Positions 24,652 through 36,258 of a DNA stretch of 64,000 nucleotides are shown piece after piece. Source of the stretch: Spongilla lacustris (taxonomy: Eukaryota; Porifera; Demospongiae; Spongillida; Spongillidae). A model generated the notes under the pieces. The model saw nothing but the letters and a program-made list of their open reading frames with translations. It had not been told where the DNA came from and made no database searches. The DNA lies in contig OX442421.1 in NCBI GenBank assembly GCA_949361645.1, positions 641,001 to 705,000 on the forward strand, read 5' to 3'. How positions within the stretch are numbered: position 1 is the first letter of the stretch; every line of letters starts with the position of its first letter. The position numbers and the translations under genes were made by a program.

Positions 24652-24987
24652 GGCAAATGTGAGGGCTCTTCTTTCAAGGGCCATCTCAGACGCAGGCTAC
24701 TGATATATTATTTAGTCTAGGTGGTAGATAATTTAACGTTATGTGCTTGTTTATCTGTATTGTACAAGTTTTTGTCTAAATTTCTTGAAATGTATTTAAT
24801 TGTTATTTATTTTTAAAAAGTATTTTATTTTTAAAATTTTAAGTGGATGCTAACATACATGCATAAGAGTAATGCCATACTGCAATTTTTAACATTAATA
24901 ATATCATTTTCTAATACTTGTATATATATATATATCATAATACACTGTTCTCTACATCTGTTGTAACTGTACATGTGCTATGACTTA

Positions 24988-27900
24988 TTAGGGCAAGTTT
25001 GGTAAAAGCCATGGCTTGACAGCAGGTATGAGTTCCACTTGTACCCTAAAGTAGAGGCTGTCATCCTTCAAGTACTGACATTGCTCCTCTTCCTGGAGGT
25101 CCAGCTCTGTGTGGGTAATGAACTGATCATATCCCCATCCTGTTCCCAGCTTCGTACCATCGAGCACTTGGCTTTCACCTTTCTCATCTTCAGTAAAGCA
25201 AATTGTAGCAGTATCATGACCTTCATCATTGAGCTGGTTGAGAAGGGTGATAGTACACTTGTACTTAATTGGCCAGGTGAGGGCATCATCATTCTCTCCC
25301 TTCATCAGGTGCAAAAATACAGACACATGTGTACCTTTACCATCACCACTTCCATTGGCATCTACTCTAAGACACATCTTATAGCCAAAAGGATGGGAGT
25401 AAAATCCTGGACTGTACCACTTATTATTATTCACTTTCAATTCACTATATTTTGACACTTTAATCACTAGTGTGGTGCAATGCATATTTCTGATTTCTTC
25501 ACCTTGTTTCTTCAGCTGTACCATTGCTAGATCAAGATGGTGACCATAGGAGGTGGCTTTGTGATCTGCCATTGTATGTCTTGGTGATGTGTAGGGACAT
25601 CCTACATCCTTATATGGACAACTGATAGTCTCATGTGGACACTCCAAGTGATGGGAAGCCATGTCCTTTCTCTGTATGCTTACTTCACATCCACTGTTGG
25701 GACAGGGTACCATAAGATCAGGACACTTATCAAGATGGCCGCCAATCATCTCCTTATATGGCCCTTCTGCTTTGCAATGCATACACATGTGCATTCGAAG
25801 TGGACACTCTTCAGCACAATGCAGGAGATGCTTATCACGGACTATGTGCTGTTTGCAGCCATTAGAACAGAGCACCAGCACATACCCACATGTCTGAAGA
25901 TGATCATTAAGTGATCCCAGCTCATTTATCCAGGGGCAGCCTGTAGAGGTACACTTCACTCTCAGACCTTTAACCTTTCTAGCACTCTTCCTATCAGGAA
26001 ATGCATCCAGTGGTTGGCGACATGTTGGACATGTCTCTGAAGTGGTTTTCAGCTTGTCATAACATGACTTGCAGTACAGCTTGGCACACTCACACTTGGT
26101 TTGTTGAGGGTCTCGAGCAGGGAGAAGACAGATGACACAGTGATCATCATCGTGAGGGACATCAACAAATTCACATTCATAACCTCCGCCACTGTGGGAT
26201 ATAATTCAATAAACTATGCACGTGGCAGTGGTTAAGCTTGATTAATAATTCTTGCTGCACGTACTTCACCAATTGATTCAGTGGTGCTCTGTTAGTATAT
26301 GCAGTCTTGTGTAAGCATATGGTACTACTAGAGAAAATCACCATCACCATGAAAAGATTTATTGTTGCAGTGTTTTTTATTAGTGCTTATTTTATGTATG
26401 CCATTAGTGAAGCTGAAAACTCGATATAAAAATATTTTTACATGCCTTATAAAATAAAAAATATATACAATCCAAAAAATAATTGAATATCCTATATGCC
26501 CATATACAATCTTGATGTCAACTTTTGGGGTCATTCTCTTTTTACAAAACATACATACATTAAACTTCATGACTACCAAGGGTACTACTAGTTCGGTTGC
26601 ACAATGATTTACTTGCTTGTATTTGCATTTTCTTCTATACCTATATATAATTATTCCTTTTATCTCGCCACAAAAAGTCTCTGTCTTGACAGAACTGACA
26701 GGCTTTGTTTTTAAAACAATTTCGCAAAACGAGCCTGTAACGCGGTGTGTCGTCACGTACGCCATACTTTAAGATAGAGCTAGGCCGTATCACTGGTACA
26801 TGTAGGCCTACATGTATTTGGTTTCCCTTGCCCTAAGGCCACTCCAATAAGATTCTCTGTTTCCCATTTCAATAGGACATAAAAGGCATGCGGGCGGGCG
26901 GTTCATTATTCATTATTCATTATTATAAATTGATACATGTATTAAACACAAACCACAACTTACACGTTATGCAACGTCTTTAATATTTAAAAAAGGTTGC
27001 CCTCACACAACAGTAAAAAGTTAAACGAAACTAAAGGGGAAGGATACTCAACAGCTCACACGCCCTGGCCCACTAGAAGATTCAATGCGAAACAGTCATG
27101 TAACGGAACGTGACGTCACGTAAATGTATGTACCGTTTCTTCCAATCCCTTTATTCTATTATCTATGCTGGTCAGGGTTGCCGAAGGCCAGGGGTCTAGC
27201 CTATCAGGCCGGACCACGCCCACCCTAAGTATCATGCAGTATGTTAGGCGAGTTCTTATTCAAAACTCAGACATCAACTTGTACTATTATTACTTTGTAC
27301 TGATTTAAGTCAAATGGGTATACAAATCCAATTTTTATATTTTGCAATAGTATTATAATTTGTTATTACTGAGGATCTGGTGCAACCAATAAATGCGAAG
27401 TACTGAAATGACTTTACACATTCCCCAAATTAATGCACGATTGTAAATCATAACTAACAAAAGCAGCAGAATTTCAAATACATTGTATACATGTGTAGCG
27501 GCTAAGCAGGAGCGTACATAATATTGGCTTATTGCATTGGAAGCAGCCATGCATTATGCTTTAGCATAATATATTGAAGCTTCCAGCCGTTGAGGAAGTA
27601 TAGATTCCATCGTTAACGCTCCTGGATCAACTTGGCTCTTTAAATTACACATTCTGAAGGGGCAGATGAAGCTGGAATAGCGAGGTACTTTATTGCAATA
27701 GTAGGGAATTGTGAGTTGATGATGGACCAAGAGAATTGCCGATCGACATAGCGGCGCGGAGGCAAAATCAGCGTATCAACTAATTAAAAACCAAATAATT
27801 GGCCTGACAGGTCGGCCTATCAGGTCAGGCAGTCAGGCCGGCCGGCCTCAGGCCAGACCCCTGGCTGGCCTACGGCAACCCTGATGCTGGTGGCCACCTC

Positions 27901-29568
27901 CGCTTTAACTAAATCCATCCAGGACAGCTATAGATGTGCTTGAAAGACGTGGTCGAATAGAATCTACGAAAAGGAGTGTTCTGCTTCAATCCAAGGAAGT
28001 AAAGTAGTTTTTCTAGACGAACACGCAACAGATACGTTCAAGATAGCCATTTTTTAAATGTCTATACGAGGGGGGGGCAAAAAACAAAGTGGAAGACACC
28101 ATCCCCCAACTTTGAAGAGCTCATTGAGAGCATCACGAATATGCTATTCTTTTTTTCAGGGGGGTCTAGGAAAAAAAGTTATGAGGTATCAAAGTTGGGG
28201 GGGGGGGGGGGTCTTGGCCAAAAAAATTAAAAAAAAAAAATTCATCACTTTTCTTATTTTTTTTTTTGGAACTTTAGCTCGCACTACAGCAACATAATGA
28301 TGGAATCATATTGTTTGTAGTGTTCATGGGTGTCCAATTCGTGCAAAGATATGGCTTAACTGCCTATCTAGTGCGATTGTAAGCTATTTCATTGTGGAAA
28401 GCATATTATCACGTGACTGAGACACAATTCGTGGGCGTGGCCTTCATACCAATTCACTAACCAATAGTGCAACAATTGAAGCGTCGCAAAGCAATGTAAA
28501 GATAAAAACTATACTAACGCTACTAAGTAAGGCACGGATACACCTCGTACTAAGTAACATGCATGAGGTCACGCCTCACGCGAGCATGCCCCGCCTGCTA
28601 TTGTTTAAACGAGTACTGTACCAAATCATGAACGATAATGCGTGCCGTTCTTCAAAATCTTGTTGGAGTACCGCAAACCTTAATTGATGGGCAGGGATGT
28701 AATATTCGATAGGCCTACAGCCTGTGCATTACGAGAGACTGAGTATCACGAAATTCTATGGTACAAGTGAAACAGCGTCTCCAGCTGCAAGCGACGAAGT
28801 GACAACACCTACAACAGCAATCTACAACGAAGCCTGCTTTCAATTTGTAATATTATCTTAACTGTAGGTGTGGTCAATTGTCAATTACGTAATTATTTTA
28901 AGGGGCGTGGTCGAAAAATGGGCGTGGTCGAAGGCGGAGGGGGGGGGGGGGGGGGTTGACCTGGCCCTTGGTTTTAAGAATTTTTGGGATGGTGTCTATA
29001 ACTTTTTTTTTTGCCCCCCCCTCGTGTCTATAATAAAAATAATGGCTGTTACGTGACACGTGATCTAATAATGAACGAAAAGATGCGGTACCAAACAATG
29101 GTGCGGGCGGGAAATGGGAAACAAGGAATCTTATTGTAGTGGCCTAATTTTGACCTTAACCATAAATCTATAAGCCCAGTGACGTCGCTTGAAACACACG
29201 CTAACATACATGAACCTAGACACAACGGCTTCACTACGATCCAAATTCGTTATATGTACATGTGTCAGCATTTATGTGTAGTTGCAACGGTTGTCACAGC
29301 TGCATATAACATACAACTCTTATGTCGGATTCAAGCGATGCCCATGCATGCAAGGTTAGGGACTGGGTTACAGGTTACCGGTTACAGTACGTTATGGCAA
29401 ATTATACAGCTGAGCAACTGTATATTTGCGCTGTGACAACCGTTGCAACTATAGATGTACTTCCGGTTTTCACAGCGCAATACTAGTACAGTTGCAGTTG
29501 ATAACATCCGCCCCCAAGCAAAGTTAAAGACAGTTTACTAATTACTGATGCAGCTCTTACCTCGCCAT
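24988..29568 (-). CDS. RING / TRAF-type zinc finger / MATH domain protein (TRAF family)
   Basis: Two exons on the minus strand: 29561-29568 (ATGGCGAG, donor gtaagag) and 24988-26191 (acceptor tatcccacag). The phases fit and give 403 residues starting MASGGGYECEFVDVPHDDD. A RING finger spans about residues 21-60 (CVIC, CEC, CKSC, CPTC). TRAF-type zinc fingers cover about 85-220 (repeated C-x(4-6)-C-x(n)-H-x(3-7)-C, e.g. HLDKCPDLMVPC). A MATH/TRAF-C domain follows to the end (KWYSPGFYSHPFGYKMCLRV, GWGYDQFITHTEL). Family members are adaptors or E3 ubiquitin ligases acting downstream of TNF/Toll-type receptors. The 3369-bp intron hosts two transposons. The tiny first exon is inferred from phase and from the MASxGGYECEFV start common in such proteins; the 3' exon is certain. 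Confidence 0.85.
26192..27172. other. TRAF-gene intron, 3' part
   Basis: AT-rich. An antisense-looking frame at 26328-26765 has no family resemblance. A short ATTCATTATTCATT repeat lies near 26903. Confidence 0.5.
27173..27883. mobile_element. non-autonomous hAT-type transposon, 711 bp, 8-bp target duplication
   Basis: Starts CAGGGTTGCCGAAGGCCAGG and ends GGCCTACGGCAACCCTG, with about 35 bp of imperfect inverted repeat rich in GGCC. It is flanked by the perfect direct repeat ATGCTGGT (27165-27172 and 27884-27891). An 8-bp duplication and CAGGG..CCCTG ends are the hallmark of hAT elements. No transposase frame is inside. It sits in the intron of the TRAF-family gene. Confidence 0.92.
28045..29047. 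mobile_element. 1.0-kb element with poly-G/A inverted ends
   Basis: AGCCATTTTTTAAATGTCTA..CGAGGGGGGGGCAAAAAA at the left is answered at the right by TTTTTTTTGCCCCCCCC..TCGTGTCTATAA and AATGGCT. The inside holds two more G-runs (28197, 28937) and ggggcgtggtcgaa direct repeats. No coding potential. It lies in the TRAF-gene intron. Confidence 0.6.
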
Positions 29569-29602
29569 AATCACAGCTGCTGTAGCCCGTATACACGTGT
29601 CG

Positions 29603-29689
29603 TTAGTCTCGTACCCAGACTCAAACGTACGTAAGATACTGTAAACGGTAATCATCGTTACGTACATTTGGGTCTGGATACGAGACTAA
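29603..29689. mobile_element. MITE family 2 (TTAGTCTCG), 87 bp, 7-bp target duplication
   Basis: TTAGTCTCGTACCCAGAC pairs with GTCTGGATACGAGACTAA, and acgtacgtaa with ttacgtacat. The perfect direct repeat CGTGTCG flanks it (29596-29602, 29690-29696). It lies about 35 bp upstream of the TRAF-gene start codon. Confidence 0.88.
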
Positions 29690-29964
29690 CGTGTCGTGGG
29701 TACACATTTCAGATTGATATGATGACATAGATATCGCGCAGTCGGCAGCTTAGAGGCTACTCAGTAGTCAGTACTGATACTTACTACGCGGACGGTACGG
29801 GTCGGTACGCGGTACTTGTGACTGGTGGGCATCATTTAGAACTATAACAACAGTCAAAAACCGCTACCGGTAATGTATTAACCTCTTTCATATGCACGTG
29901 ACACTGCCGCCGTCACCAACCGCCCAAACTGCTCAGCGGCACTAACCAGGCGCGGCGGAGCAGG

Positions 29965-30060
29965 GGGGGCTGGGGGGGGCTATTGCCCCCCCAAATATCG
30001 AGGTGGGGGGGCTATTGCCCCCCCAAATATCGAGGTGGGGGGGCTCAGCCCCCCCTTGCG
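29965..30060. repeat. tandem duplication in G/C-run sequence
   Basis: The unit GGGGCTATTGCCCCCCCAAA with TATCGAGGTGGG is present twice in tandem, and a partial third copy follows. The word cccccccaaatat recurs at 30751. Confidence 0.8.
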
Positions 30061-30124
30061 CTACCATCAGGTTCTTATTGCGAGCGCGTGTTCTTTGAGA
30101 TTGCTGTACTGTCAGTGACTGTGA

Positions 30125-30261
30125 GTTTAGTCTCGCAAGCCAGACCTCGTTATTGACGATCGATACAATGGACTGGGGACCAGGATAAGTACGCCTTCTC
30201 CTGGTCCCCAGTCCATTGTAATCGATCGTCGACATCAATAACGGGCTTGCGAGACTATTAA
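30125..30261. mobile_element. MITE family 2, diverged longer copy
   Basis: TTAGTCTCGCAAGCC pairs with GGGCTTGCGAGACTA, and the arms continue through gacgatcgatacaatggact and tccattgtaatcgatcgtcg to a central hairpin around ggggaccagga/tcctggtcccc. A 7-bp repeat ACTGTGA lies at 30118-30124 and 30262-30268, agreeing with the 7-bp duplications of the other copies. Confidence 0.75.
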
Positions 30262-30978
30262 ACTGTGAATGACTTATTTATCGGTGTGGATGAAACGAAG
30301 GCAAGTTCTATAGCATGAATCATGGTCCGTTCCGAAGAAAGATACTGAAGCCTGAGCTGTGTTGGAGCGTTAACGGGTGATTAAGGTACCGCTGGCCGGC
30401 CGGAGCTGCGGGGCAAAGCCGGCAAACGTTACAAAGTGCGGTTTTGAATTGGCGGAACGAATTCGAAGAGAGTATAGTTCTGTGAGTTGTATATGCAGTA
30501 CCCTTGAAAACTACAGGACATCAACGTCAAACGCAAGTATATAGACATAATTTCGACGATGAGACAACTGTTCACCTATACTAGCAGAATGCGTGAATCT
30601 TGATGATGTAGCAGCGAATTCGGGACATTTCCCACCGAAAAAAAATGGCCCGTGTTTTACTTTATAAACACGGACCATTTTTTATCGATAAGGGCGGAGG
30701 GAGGGTCGCGGTGTATGGTATGAATATGATTATCTTTTTTTACCACTGCCCCCCCAAATATGGACACCCTCCGCCGCCCCTGCTAACGTATTCTCGTACG
30801 GCTACCGCGGTTATGAGAATTGACCTAGAAAGGTCTGGGGAAGAGTGATAGTGTGATTAATTTTATCACCCTTGTTTCATTCCATTATATTACCAGGGCC
30901 GTAGATAACTTTTATAGTTGGGGGGGGGGCACAATACTTCTTTATGTCATTGTGGTTCAAATTCAGTAATTTACCCTG

Positions 30979-33595
30979 CACGTATCGAGAGTTACGTTAG
31001 TAACTCTCATACATAGGATTTGACCCCGATTATGAATGTCATTAAAAAAACGGGACTCGCTTCTAACGGGACGTCTATCAATCGGATCGCTTTGCTTGTT
31101 GTCAGTATCGAACAAGAAGTCGAAAGTGAGCCGTTTAATGTTTGTTTGATCTTTCAAAACCGTGTGGTTCAAGAGAACAAACGGGATCCTGTTTTTCCTC
31201 GTCCCCAGACGGAACATAGTAGCGCCATTTTTTTTCTTCTTCTTCTTCCTTTATTTGTAAAGTACTCGAGATAAAAACCGTTTCAAAGGACGCGAATGGT
31301 GCCAGTACGTTCAGAATTTCAAGCGGTAGTGCCCTTTTGAGTCAGATACACGTGGATCCTATTGGACCTGGAACTGATAACATAAATACATATATTGATA
31401 ACTTTACTGGGGATAAAACTCGACACGGGAGCTGTTTCAAAGAACGTCAGTGGTATCAATAGGTTCAGAATTTCAAGTTATATCCGTACAAGTGAGTATG
31501 TTCATAGGGATCGATTGTTACAGTAGCTCAGGCTAGAAATGGTGGGTTTCAAGCCATACGGCCATGATAGATGCTGTAAGCCACACCTACCTGAGCTTAA
31601 ATAGAACTACACGTGAGGCTTTGGTGTTCCTGTTCGTAGTTTATATCGTTTGCTTTTGTTAGTGAAGTTGTTTTTGTCAAAATGAGCTAAACGTCGAGCG
31701 GAATACCTCCAAAAGTGAGAGGGAATATTGAAAGAACGATCGTCAGAAGAGAGCAAAGAAAAAGCTCGAGAACGATATCATCGGAACCCCAAGCCAAAAC
31801 TAACCGCTGAGGAAGAACGATATCACCAGAACTCCGATCGAAAGCAAGCCGCAAATGGCAACGTTGCAATGAAAATTAAGCGGCCATGAACAGTGCAGAA
31901 CATCGGGACGGTTCCATCGATTCTCCTGCGAAAAGAATGCGATTACAAGAACGACCGACAGATCAACATGCTGCACGAAGCAAATGCTACCGCAAGGATA
32001 ATGGGCTTAGAGAGATATCTACCAATAAACCCCAAAGGTACGTGTATACGTTCGAATTCGACTGAGTGATACAATACGTATTTTGAACATGTAAATGCAT
32101 GCGTGTATTTTATAAACCTTCTATCATTGTGGTCATACAATATAATATTTACTATAGGTGTTACAGCAAGGTGGATGGAGGGATCAAGGCAGATATGGAG
32201 TCAGCAAGGTGGATGGAGGGATCAAGGCAGATATGGAGTCAGCAAGCCACATAGTTCTGCAGAAGTCTAAGGGCATCCTCCATTTGAAGACCTGTTGAGG
32301 TATGCATAAGTGTCAATGGCCTGCCTGAGCATGCCATGAAGGTTAGCCCTTCCCACTATTGTGTTCTGCCTGCATAATTTACTGTGGTGACTGAATATGG
32401 CTTCTGTTTACCAAGCATGCTGTCCTGCTTGTATTGGAGTCTGCTTATGTAACAAGTGGTAAGTGTATTGCCTAGTGTATGGTGTTGCTACATGTATGAC
32501 TTTGTCAACACCTCCAAGACTTGATTCTTCCATTCTAACATTTTAGAACACTTCCTAGCTGTGCAGGTCACATGTGTAACTTTGAACAAAGGTATGGATA
32601 TAAAAATCATGATACGCTATTTGACTGGTGTACTCCACGTATAGAAGAGTACATCTACATATATGGAGAAGATTGATATGGTCCTCCAGTGGTGGTACAA
32701 AAGCAAACGATACACGTGTGTGCTTATCCTGAAATTGGAAAGAGGATTAGTTTGGCAATGCGATGGCAGTTTAATGAAGGTATAGTGTGTACATTGGAGA
32801 TTGCTAAGTGATGGAGTGAGTGGATTTGGTGATGGTGCATATAGCACTTGTCCTGGCTAGGTGGATGTCAGATGTTGAAATTCACTGTTTTTGTCTTGGT
32901 GATATGATGGAGATATGGTGGAGTTGGTGATGGTGTTAAATGTGATATTTAAATTTGTGCTGTGGTCACATATGGAGATGCAGTCATCCTAATGACAGCT
33001 CAGACACATTTGACTATAAATGAGGTGGGAGGCAAAATTATGTGTTATCATTGTGGTAATATTTTATAGAAATTTGCTATAGGTGTTACAGCAAGGTGGA
33101 TGGGGGGGATCAAGTTTAAGGGCATTCTCCATTTGAAGACCTGTTGGGGTATGCATAGGTGTCAATGGCCAGCCTGAGCATGCCATGAAGTTTAGCCCTT
33201 CCCACTATTGTGTTCTGCTGTGGCTTTAATGTTCTGGATATAGTGTAAAGATGTTGGTCCAGTATCAAGGTAAATGAATGCTGCATTGAGTTGAGTGTAT
33301 TAGTCATGTTTCTTTATCTACTCTGTAGAGATGTGCGTCAGTATCTTCTGTCAGTTGCAAAAATGGTGGTGTGACATTTGGTTGTGAGCCTCTACCAACA
33401 CCAGAAAAAAATAGCAGCTGTATGGAACACCACCAAGTTACAGCAGTGGGTCCTACAGCTACCAGTGTGCCTCAATGCAAATGACCTTTCTCGGGATGAC
33501 AACTGTACATTAAAGGGCTAGCACCGCAATGATACTCTCAGATAGGTGAACGTGATGGGCTAAACAAGCGTATGGCAACAGATTTTAGCCCCCTA
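30979..33595 (+). repeat. dispersed repeat family A, copy 2
   Basis: Collinear with copy 3 (50296-54400) from the GAGAGTTACGTTAGTAACTC palindrome to the acattaaagggctagcaccg word, but lacking the stretch corresponding to about 52860-54305. The open frame of copy 3 is interrupted. A 42-bp unit (acagcaaggtggatggaggg...) is tandemly doubled at 32162-32245. Confidence 0.88.
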
Positions 33596-33689
33596 CTAAA
33601 ATGTCTTTACCTTGGTTTAGACACATGTCCAGATATCACAGCCTTCGATACGCACGCATGAATTGATTAAGCTACCAGGCTGGGGTAGG

Positions 33690-33781
33690 CTCTTCAAACC
33701 CAAATGTACGTAACAATGATCATCCTTGGGCGGTGATGTAATCCATCCGCTGCTGCAAACGGGTCTGGGGCCGAGACTAAT
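33690..33781. mobile_element. MITE family 2, left end lost
   Basis: Shares acccaaatgtacgtaacaat and gggtctggggccgagactaa with 54496-54618 but has no left TTAGTCTCG end. Confidence 0.6.
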
Positions 33782-33807
33782 AATGTGTATGAACAAAAAT
33801 TAATGAA

Positions 33808-34100
33808 ACAAGTAAATAAAAAACATTCTCTATGAGAAAGTTGGTGGCATATAGGATTTGAAGGCAATGGTGGTATAAAAAGGAAGGAAACAAGGGTCTA
33901 ATAATAAGGGAAAATGGAATAGTCCTATATTTAGCACATTTCTACATGTAGGATATAGTATGTTGTTCGTGTGCTAAATATAGGACTATTCCATTTTCCC
34001 TTATTATTAGACCCTTGTTTCCTTCCTTTTTACACCACCATTGCCTTCAAATCCTATATGCCACCAACTTTCTCATAGAGAATGTTTTTTATTTACTTGT
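33808..34100. mobile_element. foldback MITE family 1, copy 2
   Basis: The arms (about 130 bp, nearly perfect) start acaagtaaataaaaaacatt and end in its reverse complement. The core word is cctatatttagcacat. Confidence 0.93.
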
Positions 34101-34499
34101 ATGCCTACATGTAGTCACAGTTCTTCGCAACTTGATTTGAACCATATTATGCATGCATGCACGGGTTACCTATGATGCACTCATTAAATTGCGGCTTGCA
34201 GGCTGGCTACATGTACTAGCACTTGAGTGACGTATATACTGAGCTGTATATGTCAGATTTCGGAGTCCTTTGAAGATATTCTTCAATATTGACATTGCGA
34301 TTGTCATGCACGTGATTGCACTTTTAATAATCAATATGTTACAGAAATTTTGGGGGTGGCACGTGCACACCCAAGCTCCCCCTTATCTACGGCCTTGAAT
34401 ACTGAACTTTCTCAACAAAGAATTAAAATTATACACATTGCTATATTTTTGTTTTATATAAGGTAATCTGTTCACAAAAAACCACTCCAACCCCTGCAG

Positions 34500-35232
34500 G
34501 TTTCTGTCTTGGGACATGGACAGCACCCTCACAGGCTTCCCTGGAGGTTGGGCCACACCCAGCAGTGGGCTCCACCCACCCCAGTACTGCAATGAGCCTG
34601 TCCCAGCGTACAGCCTGGACACAAGCTACCCGGGAGCAGTGTGCACATCTGATGTGCACTTCTTGAGGATGCATGCATCGTGTGGCGCCTACCACCTCAA
34701 CAGAGGGTGGACACCACCTTCTACAATACGGGCATCTATGGCCTCATCCCCAGTGATCGTCTGTGGATCACACATGACTTTGTCATGCTTCCTGACCACG
34801 TGGAAATTGGAACTGTGGGGGTTTGGAACAGTATACAGTACATAGATATTGGGAGCTTTCCTCTACAGCAGGACCAACTGTAGTAAGCTTTAGTGTACGG
34901 GGATGATACAGATCATTTGAGTGGATTACAGTAGGGTCTATTCATTGGGGGTAGGGATAAGCAAGACCAGTACGATATGTACATGTATGATGCACATGTA
35001 CATATGTGATGTACAAGATGCCGGTACATGTTTGTGTCAGTAACTCAGCCTTAACCGTTCATCTCTGTAGTGCTTGGCACATTGACAATGTAACCTCATC
35101 TGTGACCTACCTGATCACTGGAGTGAATGACACCCAGAGCTACTGTGACCTTCTCTACACATATGGATACTTTGTCTGCCCAAGGGCCGGGTGCCCAGTC
35201 TATGTGCCTCCAGTTGTAGTATTGGAGTCAGC
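34500..35232 (+). CDS. exons of an unrecognised extracellular-type protein
   Basis: After an acceptor (cccctgcag) the frame reads FLSWDMDSTLTGFPGGWATP and PVPAYSLDTSYPGAVCTSDV, then shifts frame near 34690 and continues NTGIYGLIPSDRLWITHDFV and HVEIGTVGVWNSIQYIDIG. A second exon (35071-35232, acceptor ctctgtag, donor gtaagc) reads AWHIDNVTSSVTYLITGVND and FVCPRAGCPVYVPPVVVLES. Paired cysteines and NxT sites suggest a secreted or membrane protein. I cannot name the family. The mid-exon frame change means either a missing base, a decayed copy, or an intron I failed to place. Confidence 0.4.
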
Positions 35233-35704
35233 GTAAGCTTACATGAACTTTGCGTCATGATTTAATGATGTCATACATGTACTTTGTGTCATGATTTAAT
35301 GATATCATTATGTAATCATGGTGTCATGTCATAATGTCATGATGATGTCATGGATGAAAAGAGGGAGAGGGAGAGGGAGAAAAGAGGAAGGAGAGGGAGA
35401 GGGAGAAGAGAGGGAGGGGAGGGAGGGAGGGGAGGGAGGGGAGAGGTAAAGATAGGAACACAAAGTATGCCACATATCCACTGTGCTGCCTAGTGCCTAA
35501 CCATCCACCCTCCTCCCCATCCACCCCTTCCCCCCCCCACCTTGCCAATATAAGTTGATACAGTGAATGCAACCTCTGATACAAGCTGACTCTTACATAG
35601 GGACTCCCCCACATTGGGTACAGCCTGTCTGCTGCACTTGACCACATTGAACACACCTGGGGGAACCCCCACCTGGTAAGCCAGCTGTTTATACAAGAGA
35701 GAAG

Positions 35705-36258
35705 TGATGGGGAGGGGAGAGGAGGGAGGGAAGGGGAGGGGAGGGGAGGAGAAGAGGGGAGAGGAGGGGAGAGGAGGGGAGAGGAGAGGAGAGGAGGGGA
35801 GGGGAGGGGAGGGAGGGGAGAGGAGAGGAGAGGAGGGGAGAGGAGAAGAGGGGAGAGGAGGGAGGGAGGGGAGAGAGGAGGGAGGGGAGGAGAGAGGAGG
35901 GAGGGGAGAGGAGGGAGGGAAGGGAAGGGAAGGGGAGGGGAGGGAGGGGAGGGGAGGGGAGGGAGGGGAGGGGAGAGGATGGGAGAGGAGGGGAGAGAAG
36001 GGGAGAGGAGAGGAGAGGAGGGGAGAGGAGAGGAGAGGAGGGGAGGGGAGAGAGGGGAGAGGATGGGAGAGGAGGGGAGGGGAGAGAGGGGAGAGGATGG
36101 GAGAGGAGGGGAGAGGATGGGAGAGGAGGGGAGGGGAGAGGAGGGAGGGGAGAGGAGGGAGGGAAGGGGAGGGGAGAAGGGAGGGGAGGGGAGAGGAGGG
36201 AGGGGAGAGGAGGGAGGGGAGGGGAGAGGAGGTAGGGGAGAGGAGGGAGGGGAGGGAA
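35705..36258. repeat. purine minisatellite (GGAGAGGAGGG-type) in an ALDH5A1-like intron
   Basis: Irregular GGAGAGGAGGG/GGAGGGGAGAG units fill the 581-bp GC-AG intron between two ALDH5A1-like exons. Long Glu/Gly/Arg and Pro/Ser/Leu frames on both strands are artefacts of this composition. Confidence 0.95.

Larger units (their letters stand above)
30894..34397. mobile_element. composite 3.5-kb transposon bounded by CARGGCCGTAGATAA
   Basis: CAGGGCCGTAGATAA at 30894 is matched by TTATCTACGGCCTTG ending at 34397. Inside are family-A repeat copy 2, a family-2 MITE remnant and a foldback MITE. I found no convincing target duplication at the outer ends, so the outer pair could also be two separate insertions. 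Confidence 0.55.

Noticed and set aside
26328..26765. 145-codon minus-strand frame in the TRAF intron
   Set aside because: AT-rich, no family resemblance, and it lies inside the inferred intron.
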